A DNA stretch of 64,000 bases from Camellia lanceoleosa (lineage: Eukaryota; Streptophyta; Magnoliopsida; Ericales; Theaceae): positions 139,378,223 through 139,442,222 of the forward strand of contig CM045761.1 of NCBI GenBank assembly GCA_025200525.1, read 5' to 3'. Position numbers and translations under genes: made by a program. The notes under the pieces are model-generated. The model did no database searches, was not told the origin of the DNA, and saw nothing but the letters and a program-made list of their open reading frames with translations. Each line of letters opens with the position of its first letter. Positions within the stretch are counted from its first letter, which is position 1. This document shows, one piece after another, positions 22,701 to 33,430 of this stretch.

Positions 22701-23500
22701 AAGAATAAGATGCAAAAAAAAAGGAAAAAAAAGGTTAGTATCTCACCCTTGTAGACCTCTTCACAAAGGTTGTGGTTGATGCTTCCTTGAGCTCAAAATC
22801 AGTCAAGAACTCCAAGAACCAGCCCTTAGAACCTCAGTTGCAAGGAGAAGGTGGAACACTAGTGTTTTAGTGCAATAGTGTGAACTAAAGCACCTAGTGT
22901 ACTAAACAAGCAAGGAAAGAGAGAGATAGGATAGATACAACTATTCTAACCTAAAACCAGACCTTGGCTCTCTTTAACAATGGTTAAGTCTCTCAACAAG
23001 CCAACCCTAAGCCAAGAGAAGAGAGTTCTCTTGTATAGGCAACCAAACTTACAAGTTAAGTCACCAAACAATGCCATCCCTCCATACACGTGTATGGAGG
23101 GGAGCAAAAAGCTAAACCGCTGTCTAAAAATATCTAATAAAGCAGCTGAACAGTGCCCGGCTAGGCAAAATGGTCATTTTGCCAAAAGGAGTGCCGACTG
23201 GCACAAAATAGTGCCGACCGGCAAAATATAGTGCCGGTGGCAACACCAACCAGCCGGTGGCCTCTAGCCACAGCCGGTGGTATGTGGGGATGCCTTACAA
23301 AGCATTCCCTGCCCCTCCAAGGCAAAGCACAAGTGCTTGGTGCAAAACCAAACACAAAACAGTCAAGTTCGGAGGTCCTGAGGCAAGGCGCGCGAGCCGA
23401 GAACTCCGGGAACTCCAAACAAACACAAACATGGATAATCACCGAGTGTTCCAACGGTGACGTCCAAGTCTTGAGGACTGTCAAAAATGGGGTGTCTACA
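19761..23500 (-). repeat. 5' LTR of the LARD (3740 bp)
   Basis: Almost identical to 10452-14196. On the minus strand it starts TGTAGACACCCC at 23500. Its far end at 19761 has lost the expected terminal CA: the first bases read tcagagacgcg where the other LTR has tgtagcacg. The G-box palindrome is at 23078-23101. In the segment near 22480 a ccactgaaatccctcaagatttcagtgg inverted repeat is present that is shortened in the other LTR. Confidence 0.85.
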
Positions 23501-24399
23501 ATTATGAAACTCAATTTCAAAAATCAATCACGTACATGTTCCCATTTACACCAAACTCATTTCCAACATAACAAATTCATGCATTCAAAACTTCTACTCT
23601 CATGAATTGTACATGCATGTGATGCATAACCTTCATTCTCAACTTAGATGATGAAGAGATGGTCAAAAATATGAACTTTAACTAAAATCTCACATGGATT
23701 ATACATTTTGTGCTCAAACATGCAATTTCAAAGCAATTTCTCACATGCATGTGCATTTTGACTTCCAATTCAACAAAATCAACTCAATCTCATCATAATC
23801 AATTTAATTCATGCTCTTGATCATTAATAAATCTTGAATTCACCAAATTATAATTTAAAATCCCTGAATTACTTACCTAGAGGCTTTAATCTTCTCAAAT
23901 ACTAGTTAAATCTTGAGTTTAACCTTCCAATTTCCCAAACTTGAGCCCAAACACACAATTCTCTTCTTTCTCCCTCTCTAGTCGACCCTCTCTCTTTTCT
24001 TAGAGTTAAATAAGCCAAATGAATAAGTAAAGAGAGGAATTGAATGAAAGTGGCCCATTATAAGCACTCACTCTAACACATTAGTTTAATACTAATTAAT
24101 TGAGCACCAATACGTCAATTTAATCTATTTAATTTGATCCGAATCACTTTTCAATTAAATTTCACCGTAGGCTCTAAAAATTATGCCAATCACAATGGCG
24201 TGATCAATTTCGGGTTCTGTGGCCGATAAGGCCTTCAATTTAATTTCCAAAGCAGAAAGTCAAACAGATTTTCCTACGGTGGACAGATAGAAATTCAAAA
24301 CCGCATATTTTCACATAAGTGGCACTCAAAATCATATCAAACACATAATCACATTCATAATAAGGACCAATTAACATAATACGGAATAAGGTTATCACA
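23501..24399. other. Right part of the solo LTR in gag of A
   Basis: AT-rich non-coding continuation of the solo LTR after the LARD. It contains the ggccgataaggccttcaattt segment shared with the solo LTR at 35968-38327 and ends GTTATCACA at 24399. Confidence 0.7.
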
Positions 24400-27264
24400 A
24401 GCAGGACCACTTCCACCAGCACCATAACCGCAAGCAAACGGACCTCGAGTGATCAATGTAATTTACTCGAAGGTCAATGAGAACGAGGTACGTAAGGAGA
24501 CTCAGAGGGTGAAACACTTATAGCATGTATATCAGGTCCAATAGAAGAGGCCTAAAGCAAACGAATACCAGGGACCAATGGTGTCCTTTACTGAAGCCAA
24601 CCTAGACATGGTGCAGCATCTACACGACGATGCTCTGGTGATATCCCTCAAGATTAAAGAATACCAAGTAAGGCGCATTCTGATTGACCAAGGCAGCTAT
24701 TGTGACATCATATATGTTAGATGTTACAAGGAGCTCGGTCTTCACCGAGATGATCTGGAGTAGTCCGACAGTCCAATGGTCAGGTTCAATGGAATGCCGA
24801 CATAGCCCCTGGAAGCAATGAGTTTGGAGGTGCAGGCAGGCACCAAAAAGGTAAGTACAGAGTTCACAGTAATTAACGCCCCCTCCTCTTATAATGTTAT
24901 CTTGGGAAGGCCATGGTTGCACGCAATGAGGGTTATTCCCTCAACACTGCACCAGCTATTGCGGTTCCCAACAGAGCATAGAATTGAGGAGGTCAGAAAG
25001 GATCAGGTGCAAGCAAAGAATTGCTCCATGGTAGCAATGAAATCCACCTGCAACGTGTGAGAGACAGAAACAGTAGAGATTAAGGACGAGGACATGGAGG
25101 TCCTGGATGACGTCGGCAAAGAGCCAGCTGACAAAAGTGAGGAAGCCTTAAAGAAAATTCTGGTCCAGCAAGGGGATGAAAAACTCTTCTTCCTCATTAG
25201 CTCAGGCTTGGTAGAGAAAAAGGAAAGGGAGTTAGAAGCCTTCTTACGAGCAAACATAAAGGTGTTTGCCTGGACGCTGTACGAGATGTCTGGCATAGAC
25301 CCCGAGGTTACATGCCACAAACTGAATGTAGACAGGTCGGCAAAACCCATCATTAAGCAAGCGAGGAGGCTAACGTTGGTTCATATGGAGACAGTAGAGG
25401 AGGAAGTGGACAAATTATTAGAAGCTAGAGCCATCCGAGAGGTAAATTACCTTACATGGTTGTCTAACACTGTGGTTGTGAAAAGAAGAATGGAAAGTGG
25501 AGGGTCTGTGTAGACTTTACTAGCCTGAATAAGTCTTATCCCAAAGACAATTTCCTACTCCCCAAGATCGATCAATTAGTGGATGCCACTTCAGGACATG
25601 GAAGGATGAGCTTCTTGGACGCTTATAGAGAGTACCATCAGATAGCAATGAACCCCCTTGATGAATAGAAGATTGCATTTATCACTCCAAAAGGGTTGTA
25701 TTGCTACAGAATGATGCCTTTTAGGTAGAAAAATGCAAAAGCAACGTACCAGAGGTTAGTGACCAAGATGTTCAAACATCAGATTGGAAAAACAATGGAA
25801 GTATACATCGACGACATGGTCATGAAGACCAAAGAAGCTGAGGATCATCTGGCCGACTTGAAGGCAATCTTTGACATCCTAAGAACATATCGGCTCCAAC
25901 TCAATGCTTCAAAATGTGCATTTGGAGTTGGGTCTAGTAAGTTCTTGGGTACTTGGTTACCAGAAGGGGCATTGAAGCAAGCCCAGATCAGATCAAATCA
26001 AGGCCATCCTGGATTTGAAAAGCCTAGAGTCAGTAAAATAAGTGCAGATGTTGACTGGAAGGGCCGCAACCCTGAGCAGATTCATAAGCAGAAGTTCAAA
26101 TAAGTGTAAACCGTTTTTCAGTCTGTTGAAAAAGGCCACCGACTTCTTGTGGATAGAGGAATGTGAAGTCGCAATGTGAAGTCGCCTTGGCCGACTTGAA
26201 AAGATACCTGACCACAACTCCAGTTCTCTCAAATCCAGTACCTGGAGATGAACTATTCTTGTACTTAACGGTTTCAGAGCATGCAGCGAGTGCAGTTTTA
26301 ATTAGAGAAGAGAAGGGAGAACAAATGACAGTATACTAAGTGAGTAAAACCCTAGCGGGGGTAGAGACCAGGTATTTACCCCTGGAGAAATTAACATTGG
26401 CCTTAATGATGGCCTCCAAGAAGTTAAACCATTATTTCCAAGCCCACAAGATTGTGGTATTGATCAAGCACCTCTTGAAGTCCTTGCTACAGTAAGGAGA
26501 TCTAACAGGCAGGGTGGCTAGATGGGCAGTGGTATTAGGCCAATACGATTTAGAGTTCAGACTCAGAACAGCAATCAAAGGCCAGGTTCTGGCCGACTTT
26601 GTGGTTGAGTTCACACCAGGTGCCATCCCACGTCAAGCTCCAGTGAGCCGCGGCCTAGGATGTCCAAGGGAATAAGAAGAGACCCAGTTGGGAATGAAAA
26701 ATCCCACAGCAAGTCAGAGGAAAGAAGAAAAACTCAAGCCCTGCGATATCTACATCGGCGACTCCTTCCGCCTGTTTGTTGATGAGAGTTCAAACCGTCA
26801 GGAAGCAGGGACAAGAGTGGTGTTGGTATCTCCAGATGGGCGAATGTTAGAGCAGTCTATTCGTTTGGGGTTCAAAGCCTCAAATAATAAAGCAGAATAT
26901 GAAGCATTGATCATAGGATTGAAGTTGGCAGCAGCAATGGAAGCCGACGAAGTGGTGATCTTCTGTGACTCCCAGCTTATTGTGAACCAGGAAATATGAT
27001 GAAAGAATGATAGCCTATATCAAAGAGCTTGTTAGACTGCTAGCCTTGTTTCAAGACTACCAACTACATCAAGTTAGCCGAGATGACAACAGCCATGCCG
27101 ATGCCTTGGCTGACCTGGCTAGTGCAATGAAATCAGAGGAGCCGCTGGACCTTGGCCCTTTGGATTGTGAAAGGTCAAATGCTTTAGCCTCAGCTGGCCT
27201 CTTGTCGGCTGAGGAAGTACTCCTTTCAGCCTCGGCCAATTTGGAGATTGGAATAGTGTCCTAA
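24400..27264 (+). pseudogene. pol: pol of retrotransposon A: protease, RT, RNase H (no integrase), broken
   Basis: The aspartic protease region is at about 24578-24960 (RILIDQGSYCDI, then VILGRPWLHAM). RT spans about 25094-26100, with a frameshift near 25490 and the catalytic YIDDMV at about 25804-25821. A first RNase H remnant lies at 26110-26640 (VSKTLAGVETRYLPLEKL). A second RNase H lies at 26688-27264 (FVDESSNRQEAGTRVV, ASNNKAEYEALI, FCDSQLIVNQE, DDNSHADALADL). Two RNase H segments fit the Tat lineage. Many stops look like decayed CAG or CGA codons (DLE*SDS, MPT*PLEAM, NV*ETE, LDE*KIAF). Frameshifts occur at about 25490, 26100 and 26998. No zinc-binding HHCC or D,D35E integrase follows, so the element cannot integrate by itself. 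Confidence 0.85.
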
Positions 27265-28483
27265 GAGTCGATTTGAGTCATTATTACCTTAGCTTTGGCT
27301 TTCTTTACCCTCTTTGGCTTGGCCTTGCATTGGGATTGAGAAGGGGAGGATTGAACTGTTACGACCCCAGGCAGGTCAACCAAAAGGTCTTTAACAACAG
27401 CCTTGTTACGGCCTATCTCTTCGGTAGTAGCGGCTATAGTGACTTTGGAGCCAAAGCGGATCATTGGAAGTACAGTAGGTGGGTTGGCTGGATCGTAAGC
27501 CGACACCTTAGTGTTTTGATGTTTACGACTACGAGTTTTGCCTGCAGGAGCAAAGAGTGAAGCTCGGCATCGGCGTTGGCGTTGGGCTGAAGGAATCAGT
27601 TGAGGAGCAGGCGTTGATGCAACCTTAGCTGGATCAGAAGATGAGGCTTGATCAGGCCTTAGTGAAGAAGCAACTGTTGGAGTTGTAGCAGATGGAGGAG
27701 TCCTGCTCCTCTTAGGAATGTCGGGCAATGTGGATTTGTAGGTTGGAATATAGTTGAGCAACAGAGGGGCCTTGCGCTGATCAACCGGCAAGCCCAACAA
27801 CTTTCTCAAGTTCTTACTGGGAAAGAAGGACTGGGGAAAATCTTTTGAGGGTTGGGGGAGAGCTGCAAGAACGAAAATCATACATTAGAACATATAGAAG
27901 GAATAAAGTGTTAAGTCTTAAATAGAAAAATTGACACTTAGTTCTTACCTTCATCCTCTTTAAACACCAATCAGCGCAGAGGATAGAGATGAAGGTCTTC
28001 GTCAGGTACAAATTCCCAATTGCCAGAGACGATGAAGTAATCATCTCCAACACCTTTGTTAGAGTCTAAGAGGTCGGCTATGAGTTTGTAGGCTGTGGAT
28101 CACAGCTTCAGGTAATAGATGTAGCCTTTTTTAGATTTTAGGCCACACATGGTGTAGCAATATTGGATGCCAGGTAATGTTATCCTAGCATTTTCTCGGC
28201 TAGCTAAAGCAATTATACCGTTGATAACCCTATAGGAGTTAATGGCCAGTTGCATCGGGTTGAGCATGTAGTAGTGAAGAATTTCTCGAAAAAGAATGTT
28301 TAGAGAGAACCTAAGTCCACACTGAATGAAATCAACTACAGGGAAAGGCATGGAGTCCCCATCAGGCATGATGGAGTCCTCCTCCCTTGCCAGCCTAAGG
28401 TGAACATTGGTTGGGACGGAGAACTCTTTCCTAAAGTACTCAAGTTTTTCTGAGGTATCTACCCTCCACCTGAACATACCCAT
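27261..28483 (-). pseudogene. Antisense extra gene of A, gypsy-type Transposase_28-like, one intron
   Basis: This gene reads opposite to A, between RNase H and the 3' LTR. Exon 1 runs to 27949. Its first ATG is at 28483, although the frame is open upstream to about 28549. It encodes FSVPTNVHLRLAREEDS, MPFPVVDFIQCGLRFSL and YYMLNPMQLAINSYRVI, the pattern of the plant family annotated as putative gypsy-type transposon protein (Transposase_28). An 86-bp intron with GT...AG ends (27948-27863) joins in frame to exon 2 (27862-27261), which encodes a Ser/Thr/Pro- and Lys-rich tail. Two in-frame TGA codons occur (YYLKL*STAY at about 28100; YPLR*LVF near 27972). Function is unknown; the name transposase is historical. 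It is probably a once-functional cargo gene. Confidence 0.65.
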
Positions 28484-28549
28484 GATGTCGGCTAAAGGAA
28501 GAAGGTGCAAGATTTCAGAAGAGTGGTTAGTATGGGTTTGAAAGACCTC

Positions 28550-29678
28550 GCCTAAACCCTAAACAGGAATTAGGGCAAGGGTTTTTCGAGATTTAGGGGG
28601 AATTTGTTTCAATTTCCCTAAGGAATGTTGTTTCTATTAAAACCCAAACCTAAATCTATATGAAAAATAGGAAATCAAGGGAAAGATCTGGAAATAAACA
28701 GGAAAAACATAAAAGAGCAATGATTCAGACTCAAGAAAACAAACAGAAATTCAAGAACACTGTGTAAGCGTGTGCAGACGTGCAAAAACCAAAGAACAGT
28801 GGCAAAATTGCTAAAACATCATGTGAACAGTTCGTGTGTGCATATATAGACCCAGAGACAGATTGAACAACACAAAATCGCAAACAAGCATGTGTTTACA
28901 CCCAAGTGATTAAATAGCAAAAATTGGACAAATGATAAAGGGGGAAACGTATTCAAAATCATGGAACATTGAAAGTGAAAACTGAAAATTGAAAAAGAAC
29001 AAAGAACTCACTAGTTGGGTCCGAGGTTGAGGTTCGCCGGAGTCAGACGGCGGAAATAAATAGAGTAGAACGGTGAAAGCTTCGCCGAAGGAGATGAACG
29101 GTGAAAGCTTCGCCGAAGGAGATGAACAGAGTACAGTTGTAGAAGAGCTCGATGAAAATAGCAATGGAGGTAGAGGATTTGTTAAGAGAGAAAATCTTAA
29201 AATGCAGAAAGAATGCAAAAATGTAAAGTGAAGAGATGAAGAGAGAGGGAGATGTTTTGTTAAAAAGCAAAAAGGTGACAAAGCATAATGATATGCCTTG
29301 GACGATGTGCCTGTCAGGTGGCGTGCGCAGAAGTGACGCGACCTGATGGCGCGCGTCAGGTATGAATCAATGAGAAAAGGACGCATGGATAAAACGGTTA
29401 AGAAAATCGTGCGTGACAGCTAATGCGCAGATAGAACTCTTGAAGTTCTTGATTTAATGAGGCAAGAACCTCGGCTAGAGGAACGATCCTAGTTAAGGAA
29501 CTTGAAGAACTTGGTTCTTGGTCATTAATAAAGTAGACTGCAGAGTCTTGGTCATGTCATGCCGACGTGTGATGATCTCGTTCATGAAGAATGGAGTACG
29601 TCTTAGCCGACGTGCTATGTGAACGAACGATATAGGTTCCATCACCTCAGGTTGCCGAGGTAATAGAACCTAGGGGAC
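28550..29678. other. Region between the antisense gene and the 3' LTR of A
   Basis: On the minus strand this is the upstream region of the antisense gene and could hold its promoter or a 5' exon. The minus frame at 28910-29386 (Ser/Phe/Leu-rich) has no recognised family. A 28-bp unit starting cggtgaaagcttcgccgaag is duplicated in tandem at 29071-29126. Confidence 0.45.
29071..29126. repeat. 28-bp tandem duplication
   Basis: Two exact copies of a unit starting cggtgaaagcttcgccgaag, at 29071 and 29099. Confidence 0.9.
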
Positions 29679-29691
29679 AGTTGTGGGGACA
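29679..29691 (+). other. Polypurine tract of A
   Basis: A purine-rich AGGGGACAG-type tract ending in TT immediately precedes the 3' LTR start at 29692. It is the expected plus-strand primer. Confidence 0.6.
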
Positions 29692-30256
29692 TATTTTGTG
29701 AATGACAACACGTGGCCAAGGTGACACCGAAGTGTCAGCCAAGGTGCCACGTATCTTGGTCATGGCGCCGAGGTGCCACGTGTCTTGGTCATGGCACCGA
29801 GGTGATCTCGACTGGGTCGAGGTTATCTGCGGAGATACCGGAATCCAAGATGAACAGATAAGGGACAGAAATCTTAGAATGGGGGAGGACCTCAATCTGG
29901 ATAAAGATAAAGCTCTTAGGTAATTTATTTCTATCTAGCTGGGAATCCAAGATGAGCATTGAGCCAAAGTCTATTGAAGCTAAGCTTCTACAGGATTCAG
30001 GTTAGTGTTGGTTATAAAAATAAGGCAAACTCGAGGGTTTAAGGTACACATTTTATATTCTGACTAGTGAGTTGAGCACTGTTCGTATCTTTGAGAGATA
30101 ACTGAGTACTGATTTGATTGTCAGAGTGCTCTAGGGTGGACGAACCACCGCCGGAGTCTTATTTTTCTATGACAGGTTGTTCGAGCGTAATCTATTCTGC
30201 CTGTGCTCTCCTACTGAGTTCCTATTTGACAGTGTGGTTGGAAATCAGCACCCACA
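29692..30256 (+). repeat. 3' LTR of retrotransposon A (565 bp)
   Basis: Homologous to 6576-7121 with TATAAAAA at 30013-30020. It keeps CACGTG motifs that have become CATGTG in the 5' copy, and has an extra tandem copy of a gccgaggtgccacgtgtctt-type segment near 29765. Followed by TACTG, the partner of TATTG before the 5' LTR. Confidence 0.92.
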
Positions 30257-30261
30257 TACTG

Positions 30262-30931
30262 TATTTAACATATCTTGAAAAATAAAGAAAAATGCTTAGT
30301 AGCTCGAATTTGTGTGGCTCGAATGTATCAAAACAATGTTATTTTCCCTCCAAAACAACGTCGTTTTGAAATATTCGAATCATTTGAGTCATAAAAATTC
30401 GGACTATCAAGAATTATTGAAAAATAAATTATTAAAATAGAATCGGAAGCTTGACAGTGACTGCTTCCTCAAGTTGAGCCGTCCGTCCATTAACACGGCC
30501 AACTGATTTGACTTCTTCTTCTCAAACTACCACTAAGTTGATATGAAAAAAAATTACTTTTTATAAATGGCATAAATAATTTAAATATGATTTTTTTAGA
30601 AATTTTTTTTAATTTAAAAATTATAATAAAATATTAAATAGAATAAAAACAAATTTCTAACAAAATAAAAGTATTTGAATAAAAAAAAGGTAAAAAGAAA
30701 ATTTATTATGATATTTTCATTTAATCTGAAAATAATTTTAACTGAACAATAAATTATCACTTATAACTCTCTCTTTTTTTAAAAATAAAAAAAGTTTAAC
30801 GAACTATCATTTTTAATAAATAAAAAAAATTAACATTTCTTTCTAATTTATTTTAGCAAAAGTAACTTTTTAACAATTTGAGCCAAAGACACTTTATTCT
30901 TTATTTTAATTTCTTTAATTGACAATTGAGA

Positions 30932-30985
<54 letters not shown>

Positions 30986-32448
30986 AACAAAATGCATCAT
31001 GTTTGGTAAGTACAAAAAAAAGTTATGTTTTGTTCTTTTGTCAAAAAAATTTACATTAAAAAAAATTATTGTTCAAATCATTATAATTTAGAAGGATATA
31101 ATTTTGTTTCCATAAAATTTCAAAAAAAAAAAATTTAATAGTGATTAATAATTTGAATATATGTATTTAAAACAAATTATATTTAGACCAATAATATTAA
31201 GACACATGTGAATATTGATCTTATTCTAATTGCAGTAATATAATTTGAAGAATAATTTAAATTTGAGATTTTATTTCATAATTTAATAAATGATGCAAAA
31301 TTTAAATAATGAATATTGATCTCATTCCAATTATAGTAACATAATTTAAGTAAGAATCCAAATTTAAAATTTTATTTTAAGAATATAAAATTAATTCATA
31401 GATCAATTATATTGTAACACGTATTAACAAAAAATTAAACAAAATAAAAAGAAAAATGAGAAAAAATAATTACAACTTTCAACCTTAATGAAATGATAAT
31501 ATTTTGTAATTATAATAGTATATAGATATATAGATGTATAGATAAATTATAGAATAAATCATTATTTAAAACTTATATATTATGTGATGAATCATTATAA
31601 TTTTAAATTTAAATTAATGAAATTCTTTCTATATTTAGTGCCCCGCAAATTTGAATTTTGAAATGGATTAGTATACTTTCTATTTTCTATTTTATATATT
31701 TGATATACTTTCTATTTAAAAGTCATAAATGTAGAGATATTAAATACATACATATATATATATATATATGCTTGAATGAGAGCTATAAAGGATTTTTTTA
31801 AATTATTTAAAATCAAAAAATTATAAATTTTAGTTTAAGATATTGGAACTCCAATAAGACTTGTGGTTAGAAACCCTCTTTTAGTTATATAATAAGAATT
31901 TATATTTGTTTTAGATATTTTTTTAATATGCAAATTATTTTTTTTTTGATTTTTTTATAAAAATAATTTAACAATCTCATCACTAACCATAGTGTATGAG
32001 AGAAGTTGAAAAGGGTATAACAGTATGTATGGAAGAAGTCAAAAAGGCTTGTGGGTTGAGAGAAGTCAATAAATACTGAGATTTTTTTTTTTAATCAAGA
32101 AATTAGAAAATTAAGATTGAGATATTGGAGCTTTCACAAGACTTGTGGATTAGAAACTTCATTTTTCTTATAAAATATATAGATACTTTCCTTTTGAAAG
32201 TTATAAATTTAGAGATATTAAATATATATATATATATTGCTTGAATGAGAGCTATAGAGGATTTTTTTTAATTATTTAAAATTAAAAAATTAGAAATTTT
32301 ATTTTGAGGTATTGGAGCTCCCATAAGACTTGTGGTTAAAAATCTCATTTTACTTATATAATAAATAGATAGATAGATTTAATAAGAATCCCATCACAAA
32401 CCATAGTATATAAGAGAAGTTGAAAATTGTGCAGCAGTAAGTATGTGA
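30262..32448. other. AT-rich spacer between retrotransposons A and B
   Basis: No gene seen. It contains a 46-base A run (30938-30983), an (AT)n run near 31751-31768 and a tandemly duplicated segment (31721-32453). Confidence 0.55.
30938..30983. repeat. Poly(A) run, 46 bases
   Basis: Uninterrupted A tract; no retroposon body was recognised next to it. Confidence 0.85.
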
Positions 32449-32453
32449 GAAGT
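31721..32453. repeat. Imperfect tandem duplication (unit about 415-480 bp), second copy split by retrotransposon B
   Basis: Shared landmarks in the same order: agtYataaatNtagagatatt (31721 and 32199), tgcttgaatgagagctata (about 31769 and 32239), ccatagtRtatRagagaagttg (about 31987 and 32401). The second copy continues after B at 53992 with tcaaaaaagtttgtaggttg, matching tcaaaaaggcttgtgggttg at about 32039. The first copy therefore serves as an uninterrupted relative of the insertion site. Confidence 0.7.
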
Positions 32454-33247
32454 TGTTGGCTTTTTTGGCTTTCGAATGGTGTTTTTGTAAATGCGAGCGT
32501 GCCAGCAAGGATCAATCAGTCCTTACAGAAATTATAATTGCCAACCAATTATCAGACGATTGTGTTTTAGTTCTTTCAGCCTCAATGAAGAGGACTTTTA
32601 CTGGTGGCTTGACTTAGGAGAAATTAAAAGAAATAACAGTTAATATGAAGAACAATCGAAGTATTTCATAAAAATGAACACTTACAATAGTCCAAACTTC
32701 GACCTCGAAGAGGTTTCTGACGATCTACTTGAATCTACTTGAAACTACTCCTATGAATCGAAGTGCGGTCGGGTATTTAAAGTCTGGTATTTAAAACATG
32801 TATTTAAAGTGCAGAATGTAAAGTCTGAAAAATGTAAAACTGGAAAAGAAAATATGAAGTAAAGAATGGTTTGTATGATCTGAGTCTGGGGGCCTTTTCT
32901 GGGGGCTTCCTTGCTATTTATACTTGTTAAGGATGACCTTCGAACTGCACTTCGAACCGTCGAACTACTCCTCCATGATCGCTGATCATGCTGCCTTAGA
33001 AGTAGTTCCACTACGCCATCACTTGCAGTTGGGCTTCCCTCCTGTATTTGAATTTGAATATGGGTAACCGTTGAAGCCACGTCACCTTGTATCTCATTAC
33101 TGATCTAGTGCTACTCAGATCACTTGAGAACCAATATTCATTGCCACGTGTACGATTAGGATCGAAGATTAAAATCATCTTCCCATAATACCCTTATTTT
33201 GCCACGTGTCGAATTGTAATTGGCTTTTACAAAATATGTAGCCAACA
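32454..33247 (-). repeat. 3' LTR of retrotransposon B (794 bp)
   Basis: Matches 53186-53986 with scattered substitutions and small indels, mostly in the ggtatttaaagtgca-type repeats near 32770-32820. Minus-strand TATA sequence GTATAAATAG lies at 32914-32923. On the plus strand the LTR ends 183 bp before the ATG of the antisense gene at 33431. Confidence 0.92.
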
Positions 33248-33260
33248 TTACCCCCCGCAC
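33248..33260 (-). other. Polypurine tract of B
   Basis: On the minus strand GTGCGGGGGGTAA directly precedes the 3' LTR, confirming that B reads right to left. Confidence 0.7.
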
Positions 33261-33430
33261 TAATATGCCCAATACTTGGTGATATTAGTGAATTACAACC
33301 TTTCCCGCGCTTTTGGAACGTGCATGGAGTCCGTCTTCTGGAAACACAACCGTCATCTCTTTGGTGATCATTAGCATTAACTTTTTTTCAGTTTGTTGAA
33401 CATCCCAACACCTTAGCATTCGAACGGACT

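Larger units (their letters stand above)
10452..23500 (-). mobile_element. Large non-autonomous LTR element (LARD-like), 13 kb, no coding capacity
   Basis: It has two very similar LTRs, 10452-14196 and 19761-23500, around a 5.6-kb interior. A perfect 5-bp duplication ATTAT flanks it (10447-10451 and 23501-23505). The minus orientation follows from the polypurine tract next to the 10452-14196 LTR and the TTCTGGCGACTCTTTGAGG primer-site-like sequence next to the other. No gag, protease, RT or integrase signature is visible in any frame. The interior is dominated by minisatellites. Very long LTRs with a non-coding interior define LARDs, which rely on proteins of other elements. Near-identity of the LTRs implies a fairly recent insertion. 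A solo LTR of the same family lies at 44805-48513. Confidence 0.82.
8795..24399. mobile_element. Solo LTR (about 2.55 kb net) inserted in gag of A, itself split by a LARD
   Basis: Left part 8795-10451, right part 23501-24399. It begins TGTCACGACCC and ends GTTATCACA. The flanking target duplication is AACAG (8790-8794) and AGCAG (24400-24404), one mismatch. It is related to the solo LTR at 35968-38327 in the opposite orientation: shared TGTCACGACCC terminus (read in reverse in the other copy), shared gccgataaggccttcaatt near the other end, and arrays of CGCTCGAGCG in both. No internal region or second LTR is present, so it is best read as a solo LTR left by LTR-LTR recombination. Sense orientation is undetermined. 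Confidence 0.8.
6576..30256 (+). mobile_element. Retrotransposon A: Ty3/gypsy, Tat-like, decayed, hosting a nested insertion
   Basis: Bounded by LTRs starting TGTGG and ending CACA, with near-matching 5-bp target duplication TATTG (6571-6575) and TACTG (30257-30261). Order along the plus strand: LTR, primer binding site, gag, [nested insertion 8795-24399], protease, RT, RNase H, an antisense gene, polypurine tract, LTR. No integrase segment is present. Without the insertion and one target duplication it would be about 8.1 kb. The gag type, the RNase H with NNKAEYEALI and the antisense extra gene place it near the Tat lineage. Multiple stops and frameshifts make it non-autonomous. Confidence 0.9.

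Noticed and set aside
28550..28565. cctaaaccctaaac, similar to plant telomere repeat
   Set aside because: Only about two units; no telomeric array. Short telo-box-like sequences are common in plant promoters.
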